Of a DNA stretch of 24,380 nucleotides, positions 15,464-23,589 are shown one piece after another; position 1 is the stretch's first letter, and each line of letters begins with the position of its first letter. The notes under the pieces are model-generated. The model ran no database searches. It was given only the letters and a program-made list of their open reading frames with translations, and had not been told where the DNA came from. Location: contig JAJRVM010000155.1 in NCBI GenBank assembly GCA_024277285.1, forward strand, positions 1-24,380, in the 5' to 3' direction. Both the position numbers and the translations under genes were made by a program. The DNA is from Planctomycetota bacterium. Its GTDB lineage: Bacteria > Planctomycetota > Planctomycetia > Pirellulales > Pirellulaceae.

Positions 15464-17881
15464 ATGACAGTCGAAAAAGGCACGCTCAAGAAGATCAAAA
15501 AGGGCTTTCGCGTCGTTCTTCCGACGAAGAAGGGCTCGACAGACTACGCTATTCCCGACAAAGCGTTCTGTTTTCGAGCGGACGATGGCCAGGACGGCTT
15601 GGAGGTTGACGTCGAGCGTGATGCGCAAAAACGCATCGTCAAGGTGACGATTCCCGGCAAGACCGAGGTGGCGCCATCGCCAGTAGGCGGACACGCGGAC
15701 CATGGCCGAGCGCCGGACAGAGGACGTGGGCGAGGTGGCTCGCGGGGACGAGGCGGTCGCCCGACCCGCAATTACGGCGGTCACGGCCAACCACCGGCTT
15801 TGAAAGATCTGTCGAAGGCATCGCCCTCCGTACTCGGTTTGCCGTTCCACAACCCGTACACTTTCTTGTCGTTCTCAGACAAAGCGCCGACACGTCGCCA
15901 GCCAACACCGTTGACAGCCGATGAATTGCCGGACCAACGAGATCGGTTGACCGGTATTCTGGAACTGCACGTTACAACGCAAAGCCCACTTCTCACATGC
16001 AAACCCGATCCGATTCAGGACAAGGACGGGCACAAGACCTACTCGGTCCTTCGAATCGGTCCGGACGTAATCGTTCCGGCAACCGGTATTCGCGGCGCCT
16101 TGCGCACTTTGATGACGATCATTACCGGTGGCACGCTCGCGTATATGAATCCCCACGCGTACCTGTGCCAGGGCCGCGATGTGAACCTGGGACCTGCTGG
16201 GCTCAGTAGTCCGCCGGGCACACCGAAGAACGCGTTCCTGGCCGAAGTGGTCCGGCCGGGCACGGCCTATCGAAGCGGCATCATACAAGTGGGCGATACC
16301 ACCTTGGTAAAGCTCGTGGATCTGGAACAATGCTATCGCAGGAAGTTCAAGGACGAGCGCAAACCGAAAGCGCGCAGATTGTGGGTCCAATTGGACAGCG
16401 GCGGGCGACCGCGAACGATAACATCGACTCGGACGGCGGAAACGCCCTGGCAGCTGAAGCTTTCGGGCCGACCAATCAACCTAAAGGGAAAACGCGAAGG
16501 GCTCTTTCTCGCTGGCAAGACAACGATCGAACTGCCACCGGAAATCTGGGCTGACTACTCGGGCCGAAACGCCCATGGCGAGCGCGTGGAACTGAAAAAA
16601 GGTGATCTGGTCTGGATCGAGCCAAAGGATCCCGACGCAAACCAGGTGACTAAACCCGATCAGGTTGCCAGCCTTCAGTGGGCCCGTTGGGGTAAACGAG
16701 GTCAGGCGGTCAAGGATAAAGTTCCACAATACACCTTTCCCGACTATGTTCAAAGCGACCGCATGGTCGATGAAATCACCGATCTATTCGGACAGGTTTC
16801 ACCCGATCGAGAAAAACAAGCCACGGCGTTCGCCGCCCGCGTGCGGCCCGACAACCTGGTATTCTTTGACGCTGCGGAAAAGGTCGAACGCGTAACGCTC
16901 GCACCGTTACAGCCTCCTCACCCTGGATGCATCGCCTTTTACCGCGACAATGACGACCCGGATCAGATCTCCGAAGCGGATAGGCTGCGAGGCTACAAGG
17001 TCTATCGCACCACTCGCGAGCGTGGCGCGGACGCGCCCTGGAAATATGAAGTTCAAGGCGTTTATGACCAGCAGGGAAAACTCAAGACGACATTGCAGAA
17101 AGTCAACAAGACCTGCGACCTTGTGCCGGAAGGTATGACCGGGACCTTGCGGATCGCCTTTCGATCGCTCACGGAGCGTGAACTGGCCTTGCTGTGCCAG
17201 GCATGTCACGTCCCATGGCGTCTGGGCGGCGGCAAACCGCTCGGCCTGGGCCTCTGTAACGTCCTGATCACGAATCTGCTTGACGAAGACGGCGCGCAGA
17301 TGCAGATTCCCGGTTGGAACATCGAGAAAGATAGCAGCGGAGCGATTCGACTCGATGGCTGGGAACAGCTTGTACAGGACCTTCAACCACGTGTCCGGAT
17401 GTGGGCGGCAAGCCAGCAGCCGGTCGAGCGTTTGCGATATCCGCGCGCCGTGACAGCAAACAATTTTGGCAAGACACGCGGTGGCCATGCCTGGTTCCAA
17501 CGTCACGCCGCCCCCAGAAAGGTCACCAAGCGTGGCGACGGCCAGCGGGAAACGGGGTTGGAACCTATGCATGTCGGGGGCGCCTTACTACAACAGATCA
17601 AGACAACAGCGCAAGCGATTGACCAACGGATGCCATTGATTGCCGCGCAGGTGCTGCCGCTGTTCGATCCGGAGGATCCGTTGGCGGACGTCCTGTACGG
17701 GTACGATGCGTTTCCCAGCGCCACCGAAGATGGACAAAGACCACGGCGAACAATCTATCACCAAATCGAACCCTTCGATCCCGGCACGCACGTGACCGGC
17801 CAGGAACGGAGTGAAGGCAACCAAGGCAAGAATGCACAGTTCCGCAAAGATCAGAAGCGTGAACGAACGGATAATGGCTAG
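15464..17881 (+). CDS. Cas7 with insertion, TIGR03986-like RAMP protein, with N-terminal basic domain and RGG linker
   Basis: This 805-residue RAMP protein starts with a small basic domain (VEKGTLKKIKKGFRVVLPTK, residues 1-65) that looks like a compact beta or OB-type fold. Residues about 80-105 form an Arg-Gly linker with GRGRGGSRGRGGR. The RAMP part begins FHNPYTFLSF and PLTADELPDQRDRLTGILEL (about 125-170), as in the TIGR03986 family. It continues with TTQSPLLTC, VIVPATGIRGALRTLM and, after a long insertion, a glycine loop RLGGGKPLGLGL near residue 586. The last 150 residues are a basic tail. It fits the Cas7-insertion subunit of III-Dv. AAAAGGA lies 8-9 bases before ATG 15464. The RGG segment suggests added single-stranded RNA contact. 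It closes the interference gene set. Confidence 0.85.
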   Translation: MTVEKGTLKKIKKGFRVVLPTKKGSTDYAIPDKAFCFRADDGQDGLEVDVERDAQKRIVKVTIPGKTEVAPSPVGGHADHGRAPDRGRGRGGSRGRGGRPTRNYGGHGQPPALKDLSKASPSVLGLPFHNPYTFLSFSDKAPTRRQPTPLTADELPDQRDRLTGILELHVTTQSPLLTCKPDPIQDKDGHKTYSVLRIGPDVIVPATGIRGALRTLMTIITGGTLAYMNPHAYLCQGRDVNLGPAGLSSPPGTPKNAFLAEVVRPGTAYRSGIIQVGDTTLVKLVDLEQCYRRKFKDERKPKARRLWVQLDSGGRPRTITSTRTAETPWQLKLSGRPINLKGKREGLFLAGKTTIELPPEIWADYSGRNAHGERVELKKGDLVWIEPKDPDANQVTKPDQVASLQWARWGKRGQAVKDKVPQYTFPDYVQSDRMVDEITDLFGQVSPDREKQATAFAARVRPDNLVFFDAAEKVERVTLAPLQPPHPGCIAFYRDNDDPDQISEADRLRGYKVYRTTRERGADAPWKYEVQGVYDQQGKLKTTLQKVNKTCDLVPEGMTGTLRIAFRSLTERELALLCQACHVPWRLGGGKPLGLGLCNVLITNLLDEDGAQMQIPGWNIEKDSSGAIRLDGWEQLVQDLQPRVRMWAASQQPVERLRYPRAVTANNFGKTRGGHAWFQRHAAPRKVTKRGDGQRETGLEPMHVGGALLQQIKTTAQAIDQRMPLIAAQVLPLFDPEDPLADVLYGYDAFPSATEDGQRPRRTIYHQIEPFDPGTHVTGQERSEGNQGKNAQFRKDQKRERTDNG

Positions 17882-17905
17882 TTCTGCAATTGGCACACCG
17901 GACGA

Positions 17906-17926
17906 CCTGGCATGGCACCAGCCAGG
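17906..17926 (+). other. Stem-loop after the Cas7-insertion gene
   Basis: CCTGGC (17906-17911) and GCCAGG (17921-17926) form a 6-bp stem with a 9-nt loop, 25 bp after the stop. There is no T-run, so it is not a standard intrinsic terminator. Confidence 0.3.
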
Positions 17927-18022
17927 AAACGAGTGCCGAACAAGCACCTGAGCCCAAACTCGGTCATGGGCTGATTGGAACGTGACTTCTGTCGCGATAC
18001 CGGTCGGATGTGACAAGATTAA

Positions 18023-18406
18023 TCAATCAATCGCTTCGATTACCGTTCAGCCGAAGAGGCGTTTTCCCGCGTTCGGCCCAGATTGTCCGCACAAGCCGAT
18101 CTGTTCAATGGTCTAAGACTCTGCTGTAAGACACTGCACCGATGGGATTTGTTCGAACACTATGAAACGTCGCTAGCCAATGAATTGGATCGTGCGTTGC
18201 AAATGCTGACGCGTTCTCACAATTCGAAGGTTACGCCGCCAGGATTCGCCGATTTCCTGAATCAGATCGAGCGGCTGCGCAATGCAATCGAAGCAGTGAC
18301 GATGCGCGCCAAACCGAATCTGCTGGCAACCGTCGACCTGATGGGCAATGCCCAGCGGCGTCTTGCCAGGGGGCGATACGACGATGCGGCAGCTCGGACA
18401 CACTGA
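18023..18406 (+). pseudogene. Remnant of a CARF-HEPN ancillary protein (Cas02710/Csm6-like), HEPN part only
   Basis: An open frame after TAA 18020-18022 reads SINRFDYRSAEEAFSRVRPR and goes on with LRLCCKTLHRWDLFEHYETS and LMGNAQRRLARGRYDDAAAR before stopping at TGA 18404-18406. This pattern (a FDYR-A start, a WD-F-H element, then NAxRRxxxGRYDDAxAR) matches the helical HEPN region of the Cas02710 family as I recall it. There the GRYDDAVAR string is normally followed by a Leu-Tyr-Arg helix and further sequence. Here the reading ends at once, the catalytic HEPN Arg-x4-6-His site is not recognisable, and no CARF domain precedes it: the 140 bp before it are non-coding. I read it as a truncated relic of a former messenger-activated RNase. 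A small intact protein from TTG 18083 (107 residues) is the alternative. Confidence 0.6.
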
Positions 18407-18423
18407 TCCTGGAACCATGTAAG

Positions 18424-19332
18424 ATGCAAATCAAGACCTGGGACGTAAAGGATGATGATGTCAAGGACCCCGGCCGTAGCACGTTGCTGGCCGATACATG
18501 CCGCTTGGTCCTGTCTCTGATTCCGATCCTACCGCGTCGAATGTTACTGCAAACGCCCTCCGTCACGGCAACAACGCCCATGTTGCGAGGTGTATGGGGT
18601 GCGGCGCTGCACAATTTAGACTTGGACGTCTACCATACGGTTTTTGATGTGGTGGATCAGAAGGGGACGGCAACTCCCGGCTATTTGATTCGGCCCGCGC
18701 CAGAGGATCCCGAGTTTGCCCCGGCAGTCGAATGGTTCCTGATAGGCAATGCCATCGGTCACGATCGAGTACTGATGCGGGCATGGGACGTTGCTTGCCA
18801 AATGGGGTTGGGACACGATCGTCGGCCGTTTTTTGTGCGGCGGGTCATCACGCTGGGTCCCGACAGCCAGCGGCAATCGCGGAACACGAGCTGGGCGCTG
18901 GACCAAACGCGGTGGCCCTTGTCCGGTCCTGAGCAGACGCCCTGCCGTTTGGTGTTTCCGGCACCTCTGCGGCTGCGTCGTCATGGCCGGTTAATCGAGC
19001 GTCCGACTTTGCCGGATATCGTTGTGGCGGCAGGACGACGAGTTGGCGCGTTTGTTCCTCAGGCCTACCGCAACGTTTGGAACACGGTGTCGGCCCAAAT
19101 GCTCTCCGCCAGCCGATCGGTTCCTTCAGGACTCTGGCGGGGCGAACGCTTGGATTTGGTCCGCTATTCCGGCCGTCAACGCCAGGAACTGGACATTCAT
19201 GGAGTATGTGGCAGCCTGTTGCTGCCCGAAGGGCCGAGCAATCTTTGGCCACTGCTGGCGGCGGCAAGCTGGCTTCACATCGGAAAGGGGACTATCATGG
19301 GCCTTGGCCGGATGCACGTGCAACCGGCGTAA
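18424..19332 (+). CDS. cas6: Cas6 pre-crRNA processing endoribonuclease
   Basis: This 302-residue protein has the two-ferredoxin-like RAMP organisation of Cas6. An N-terminal element LLQTPSVTATTPMLRGVWGA leads into LHNLDLDVYHTVFD. The C-terminal glycine-rich loop typical of Cas6 is ASWLHIGKGTIMGLGRMHV (about 281-300). Cas6 binds the repeat hairpin and cuts on its 3' side. For the array in this window that would fall after GGGG and leave an 8-nt AUUGAAAC tag. The catalytic histidine cannot be assigned by eye; His63 or His71 are possible. The start ATG 18424 has only a weak ribosome-binding site (GGAA at 18411-18414). It lies 17 bp after the HEPN remnant and 199 bp before the primase-polymerase gene. 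Confidence 0.85.
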   Translation: MQIKTWDVKDDDVKDPGRSTLLADTCRLVLSLIPILPRRMLLQTPSVTATTPMLRGVWGAALHNLDLDVYHTVFDVVDQKGTATPGYLIRPAPEDPEFAPAVEWFLIGNAIGHDRVLMRAWDVACQMGLGHDRRPFFVRRVITLGPDSQRQSRNTSWALDQTRWPLSGPEQTPCRLVFPAPLRLRRHGRLIERPTLPDIVVAAGRRVGAFVPQAYRNVWNTVSAQMLSASRSVPSGLWRGERLDLVRYSGRQRQELDIHGVCGSLLLPEGPSNLWPLLAAASWLHIGKGTIMGLGRMHVQPA

Positions 19333-19531
19333 GATGACACTCCAACCGCCGCGCCGCGGCTTCTTGATGATTCGTAGGACGTGTCACTGCTAGCCGTGAT
19401 CCGGGTCGTATTCACCAACCGCCTTGTAATGAGCACCGACGCACCGAAATGCTCGGTTTTGTAATAGCCGCTCAATAACCCAACTGTCAAGGAGGAGACC
19501 GTTCCACCCCCCGCACACACGGAGCCATACT

Positions 19532-21502
19532 ATGACACTTGCCGTCATTGAGTCGTTCGAACAGCGATTGCATCAAAATGATGATTCGGTTGTCGATGTC
19601 ATTGGACAGTTCGTGCAGGATCACTCGGCGACCGACGGAGATCACACACGATGGGGACTGTTGTGCGAACAAGCCGGACTGGTCGGCTTGGCTTTTCACG
19701 AGTTCCAGCTTGCCGTGCGCGACAATCGCGACGATACCGTTGCCTTGTCCCGATTGGTCGAATACTACCGTGAACGTGGTGAGACGGATCGGGCGGCGGC
19801 AATCCTTGAACGTCTGCTCGAACGGAATCCAGTCGATCAGGAGCATTTGGAAACGTATGCCGACCTGATGCGCAGCGACGGCGCGATGCCACGATTGGAC
19901 GAGATGTTGAATCGAGCCGTCGCGCGAGGCCTGTCAACGGAGCGGGCCAAGGAACTTCGCGGCCAGCAGCCGAGTGCCGCGGACGGGGCGGATGGGGTGA
20001 AGCAAGACGCGCCGTCTTCCCGATCGCAGCCACCGGCACCAACGCCCACCGATGCCGACTGCGTTCGCTTCGGCACGCTCTTTTCGGGACGTGAAGATGT
20101 TTACGCCAGACAATGGTGTCGGCCAAACGATCGGCAGATCGGCTATGCGCCGGTTCATGAGCCTCTGACACCCGCCGTGATTCGAAACCATTTGCTGGGC
20201 AGCTTCACGGTTGGCGTCTATCCGATTCGACTGGACCAGACGGCCAACTGGTTCGCGATCGACTTGGATATCAACCGACAGGCTCTTGATCACGCTCGTC
20301 GAGCGCCGGAGTTTGCGGGGCAGTTGCGCGATCTGACACGTCGCACGGGGATTGCTCTTCTACAGTCCTTGCGCGACTTGGAATTGCAACCGCTATTTGA
20401 AAACTCAGGTTACAAGGGACGCCACTATTGGGTATTTTTGGAGCAGCCCGAGCGCGCGAAAGTCCTGCACCAGTTGGGCCGGACTCTGCTCCGGTACTTG
20501 CAGGCGACCCTACCTTCCGAGTTTTCCTTGGAGTTCTTTCCGAAACAAGGAAAACGTTCCGGAAAGGGGTTGGGCAATTTGATCAAGCTGCCACTGGGAA
20601 TCCACCGGCGCACAGGATATCGAAGCCAGCTTTTGGATGATCAGGGACAGGCTTTGTCTGACCCGCTGGACAGGTTGCGCAATACGCCACGGTTGTCTCG
20701 CGAGGGTCTGTACGGACTGATTCAGCGTCTCAAAACGGCGGTTGGACCGGTCCCGGCAGACCAGGCGGAGACCGAGCAACAGCAGGCCTCGGCTGATGAC
20801 ACGCTGCCGACGGAACCGACGGCCCCACTGCTTCCTCCGGATGTACCCCCACCATGGACCGAAGCCGATTTCGACGCAGATCCTCGGATTCATCACCTGT
20901 TGGCTGAGTGCCCCGTACTGGCCGAACTGAAACGACAAGTCGATCAGCATCGACAGTTGAGCCACGACGAGCAAGTCGTCCTGATCCATACGATGGGGCA
21001 TGTCACCGGGGGGCCGCAAGCTGTCAACTACCTGCTGGACAAGTGCGTCGATGTCGGTGTCGATGCGTTTATGAAAAGCCAGCTGAAAGGCAATCCGATA
21101 TCATGCCCGAAGATACGCAAACGTATCGGCCATGTCACGCGCCGGGTACGATGCCGATGCGCATTCGAGTTCGCCGGGGACCACTATCCGACCCCCGTGC
21201 TCCACATGCATACGCTTTCGAAGGACGCGCTGCCCAAGGTCCCCGAAGAAGACCGGGAATCGATCGATCCCGACGCACTGGCACGACGGTACACGGTATT
21301 GGACCAGCGCCGGCGCGAGATCGAGGATCAATGGCGCCAGATGCACGATGCGTTCTGCCGTCTGATCCGCGCGATGCCCGATCAGTCGTTTCCCTGGGAA
21401 GCGGGTACATATCGCCTGGTTCAAAAGGAAGGTATCGAAACACTGACGTGGGATGTGTCACGAGACAAACCGGATAAGGAACGCACAACGAAAGACCGGT
21501 GA
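19532..21502 (+). CDS. CRISPR-associated primase-polymerase (CAPP): TPR-like, AEP primase and PriL-like Cys domain
   Basis: This 656-residue protein has a helical TPR-like N-terminus (residues about 35-135, for example GLAFHEFQLAVRDNRDD and RAAAILERLLERNP), a Pro-rich linker, and an archaeo-eukaryotic primase domain (about 175-400). Primase motif I is NWFAIDLDINR with Asp244 and Asp246, motif II is GYKGRHYWVFLE with His298, followed by SLEFFPKQ and GNLIKLPLGIHRRTGYRS. The C-terminal region (about 450-560) has spaced cysteines at 460, 505, 525 and 541/543 within AECPVL, LLDKC, NPISCPKI and VRCRCAF, like the iron-sulphur domain of PriL-type primases. CAPPs act with Cas1-Cas2 and are thought to synthesise DNA during spacer capture. 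GGAG lies 7 bases before ATG 19532. A strong AAGGAGGAG at 19490-19498 is too far from this start and has no gene of its own. Confidence 0.85.
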   Translation: MTLAVIESFEQRLHQNDDSVVDVIGQFVQDHSATDGDHTRWGLLCEQAGLVGLAFHEFQLAVRDNRDDTVALSRLVEYYRERGETDRAAAILERLLERNPVDQEHLETYADLMRSDGAMPRLDEMLNRAVARGLSTERAKELRGQQPSAADGADGVKQDAPSSRSQPPAPTPTDADCVRFGTLFSGREDVYARQWCRPNDRQIGYAPVHEPLTPAVIRNHLLGSFTVGVYPIRLDQTANWFAIDLDINRQALDHARRAPEFAGQLRDLTRRTGIALLQSLRDLELQPLFENSGYKGRHYWVFLEQPERAKVLHQLGRTLLRYLQATLPSEFSLEFFPKQGKRSGKGLGNLIKLPLGIHRRTGYRSQLLDDQGQALSDPLDRLRNTPRLSREGLYGLIQRLKTAVGPVPADQAETEQQQASADDTLPTEPTAPLLPPDVPPPWTEADFDADPRIHHLLAECPVLAELKRQVDQHRQLSHDEQVVLIHTMGHVTGGPQAVNYLLDKCVDVGVDAFMKSQLKGNPISCPKIRKRIGHVTRRVRCRCAFEFAGDHYPTPVLHMHTLSKDALPKVPEEDRESIDPDALARRYTVLDQRRREIEDQWRQMHDAFCRLIRAMPDQSFPWEAGTYRLVQKEGIETLTWDVSRDKPDKERTTKDR

Positions 21503-21837
21503 TGTTTCACGGCAGGCCGCACCTGCGCCAGCGGCGTTAGTCTACATGGCCCGGGGTTGGATGCCGGAGGGAATCCGGCGCCATCTTACTGTGGATTGGG
21601 TTGTCGAAAAAAGCGAGTGCTGTCCGAAGGAGGGATGCTCGGGCACAATGGCATGGTGGTTCGCGGCAGGCCCGTTGGGATAGAGGCACCATCCTTGGGA
21701 CGGAGTCCCGTGGATGGCCAAACATGATTCCAAAGTTCGAACAGCGTGAAGTCTTGACAAGGATCTAACGACCAACGGGAGCGGGCCAATGACGCCTCGA
21801 GCCGTAGCTCGGAGTTGCTTGGTGGCCCTGACGCACC
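21503..21837. other. Intergenic region between the primase-polymerase gene and cas1
   Basis: This 335-bp stretch shows no convincing gene. It holds two stem-loops: GCCGGA/TCCGGC at 21563-21579 with a 5-nt loop, and a longer one at 21689-21717. A TTGACA at 21754-21759 lacks a matching -10 box at normal spacing. The start of cas1 has no clear ribosome-binding site, so structure or a leaderless transcript may matter here. Confidence 0.4.
21689..21717 (+). other. Long stem-loop upstream of cas1
   Basis: CCATCC (21689-21694) pairs with GGATGG (21712-21717), and inside it GGGAC (21697-21701) pairs with GTCCC (21705-21709) around a GGA triloop. The two stems are joined by one T-G and one T-T opposition, giving a near-continuous 13-step hairpin. 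No T-run follows. It could end the upstream transcript weakly or serve as a regulatory RNA structure. Confidence 0.45.
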
Positions 21838-22995
21838 ATGCATACACTTGCCGTGACCGAACAAGGTACCGCCGTTCATGTAGAAGGCGAACAATTGCTT
21901 GTGAAACGGCAGGGCAAGGCGTTCAAACGTGTCCGAGTCGCGGACCTGGATCAGGTCCTGTTATTCGGCCGTGTTGAGCTCAGTTCCGGCGCGGTAGCCG
22001 TCCTGGCCCGGCGAGGGATCGACGTTGTGTTTCTGACGCTTCGAGGCATGTATCGTGCCCGGCTGATTGCGCATGGGTCGAACAACGTGTTACTGCGTCT
22101 AGCGCAAATGCGCCGCTCGCTCGACCCGGAGTTCGCTGCGTGCGTCGCACGCTCCATTGTACGGGGCAAGATCTGGAACCAGCGGCAGGTGTTGCTGCGT
22201 GCACAGCGTCATCTGAAAGACCCGGATGTCGCGCAATCGCTGGGTCGCCTGAGGCTTCTTGTGGAACAGGCAGACAAGCAAACCGACTTGGACCAACTGC
22301 GAGGCGTGGAAGGCCAGGCAGCAGCCCTGTACTTCAGGCACTTTGGGCGTTTGATTCGTTCAGACCAGTTTTGCTTCACGCATCGCAACCGGCGTCCACC
22401 ACGCGATCCGATCAACGCGGGGTTGTCGTTCGGCTATGCGTTGCTTGCGAACATGGTCGAATCGGAGGTGAATCGATGCGGCTTGGACCCGATGATCGGC
22501 TTCTTCCATCAGCCCGCCTTTGGTCGACCGTCGTTGGTTTTGGATTTGATGGAGGAGTTTCGACCGATCGTCGACCGGATGGTCCTCAGCCTGGTCAATC
22601 GGCGTCAATTGGGAATCATGGACTTCCAGCAGAAGCCAACACGATCACTCGAAGCCACATTAGCCGACACAACGGTCCCGCCCACATCGATGCCATCCGA
22701 TTCGATGCCATCCGATTCGACCATCTCCGCGATTGATGAAGATGTTGAATCGCCGCCGTTTGACGTTGATGACGAAGATGATGAGGAGAATCGCAGTCCA
22801 CCGGCCGTTTACTTGTCCGACACGGGGCGTCGGATTTTTCTAACCGCGTTTTTTCGGCGGATGCGTGAGCGAACCGAGTACGGTCGGCGTCGAGGGAAGT
22901 TCGAGCTACGGCAGATCCTGCGTGAACAAGTCTATCATCTGGCGCGTGTGATTGATCAGAAGGATCCGACCTATGTCGCATTCGTCCCCAAATAA
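21838..22995 (+). CDS. cas1: Cas1 integrase with acidic insertion
   Basis: This 385-residue Cas1 starts with MHTLAVTEQGTAVHVEGEQL, a standard Cas1 N-terminal strand set. The catalytic residues are all visible: Glu158 in GVEGQAAALYF, His224 in GFFHQPAFGRPSLVLDL and Asp236 near EEFRP. It joins new spacers into the array with Cas2. Between the two halves of the C-terminal helical domain, residues about 270-322 are a low-complexity insertion with SMPSDSMPSD and a very acidic run (FDVDDEDDEENRS). It makes this Cas1 longer than the usual 320-340 residues. No ribosome-binding site is evident before ATG 21838, but homology starts exactly there. cas2 follows after 41 bp. Confidence 0.95.
   Translation: MHTLAVTEQGTAVHVEGEQLLVKRQGKAFKRVRVADLDQVLLFGRVELSSGAVAVLARRGIDVVFLTLRGMYRARLIAHGSNNVLLRLAQMRRSLDPEFAACVARSIVRGKIWNQRQVLLRAQRHLKDPDVAQSLGRLRLLVEQADKQTDLDQLRGVEGQAAALYFRHFGRLIRSDQFCFTHRNRRPPRDPINAGLSFGYALLANMVESEVNRCGLDPMIGFFHQPAFGRPSLVLDLMEEFRPIVDRMVLSLVNRRQLGIMDFQQKPTRSLEATLADTTVPPTSMPSDSMPSDSTISAIDEDVESPPFDVDDEDDEENRSPPAVYLSDTGRRIFLTAFFRRMRERTEYGRRRGKFELRQILREQVYHLARVIDQKDPTYVAFVPK
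22687..22716 (+). repeat. 15-bp tandem duplication inside cas1
   Basis: TCGATGCCATCCGAT occurs twice back to back (22687-22701, 22702-22716), followed by a partial third copy beginning TCGA. It encodes SMPSD twice at the start of the acidic insertion and keeps the frame, so it looks like a recent expansion of a tolerant linker. Confidence 0.85.
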
Positions 22996-23036
22996 TCGGT
23001 TCGTTGCGATCGAGTGTGGAAAGGAAGGCTATTCGG

Positions 23037-23315
23037 ATGTATGTCGTGGTCTGTTATGATGTCGTTTCGAACCGTCGCCGTGCCCGTTTGTTGAAACGCT
23101 TGAAAGGCTTCTTGCCCCATGTTCAAAAAAGCGTGTTCGAGGGTCCGATGACCGAACCAAGGGTTGTCGAGCTGCGTGAGATGATCCAATGCGAAGTCGA
23201 CATGGCCGAAGATACGGTTCGCGTGTATCGGTTGTGCGAGCGATGTGTTCCGGCTACGGATGTGATTGGATTGGGGTTGTACGTGGATCGGAGTGACGAT
23301 GACGAGATTGTGTAA
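23037..23315 (+). CDS. cas2: Cas2
   Basis: This 92-residue protein has the Cas2 ferredoxin-like fold: MYVVVCYDVVSNRRRARLLK contains the conserved strand-one Asp (residue 8) and the basic helix, GFLPHVQKSVFEG is the second strand region, and TVRVYRLCERC the fourth strand. It forms the bridge of the Cas1-Cas2 integrase. ATG 23037 is preferred over upstream in-frame codons because AAGGAAGG lies 8 bases before it and the family starts there. It lies directly after cas1 and before the leader. The C-terminal DRSDDDEIV is a short tail. Nothing unusual is seen. Confidence 0.93.
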   Translation: MYVVVCYDVVSNRRRARLLKRLKGFLPHVQKSVFEGPMTEPRVVELREMIQCEVDMAEDTVRVYRLCERCVPATDVIGLGLYVDRSDDDEIV

Positions 23316-23589
23316 TGCGCTCGCGACCAATACAAAGCGTTCGGGGTCGGTACAGAAATCCGCTTCCGCCGACCTCGGTGGAAGAATGGCCAATTCCCAT
23401 AAACCATGTCAGGTTCTTGAGTTAGGGCGAATGGCAAACAGGAGATTGGCGGTTGCTGTAAGTTCTTTTTTACCAGAAGGTTACGTCAACAGTCCGGACA
23501 CCCGATTGGAGGGCGTGCAAAACGAAACGGCCAGGTTGGCGGAATTCACCGTTCAAACCCTTGACACGCAACAGCTTATCAGGGATACA
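23316..23589 (+). promoter_or_regulatory. CRISPR leader region
   Basis: This 274-bp stretch between cas2 and the first repeat has no convincing gene. It contains an imperfect hairpin at 23364-23383 (TTCCGCCGA/TCGGTGGAA) and an A/T-rich patch around 23459-23472. Its position just upstream of the first repeat, in the transcription direction of the array, makes it the leader where Cas1-Cas2 would add spacers. Confidence 0.75.
23561..23589 (+). promoter_or_regulatory. Candidate array promoter abutting the first repeat
   Basis: A perfect -35 box TTGACA (23561-23566) is followed by a 17-bp spacer and GATACA (23584-23589), whose last base touches the first repeat. Transcription would then start inside the first repeat. 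The -10 match is weak, so an alternative start further upstream remains possible. Confidence 0.45.

Noticed and set aside
18083..18406. Cas11 or Csx19 small subunit
   Set aside because: The residues match the HEPN region of Cas02710 proteins better, and a Cas11-like domain is already present at the end of the Cas5 fusion.
19490..19498. Perfect AAGGAGGAG as ribosome-binding site for an undetected gene
   Set aside because: No start codon lies at usable distance, and the following gene start at 19532 is more than 30 bases away.
21453..21683. Possible 76-residue gene after the primase-polymerase
   Set aside because: It begins inside the primase-polymerase gene in another frame and has no recognisable pattern.
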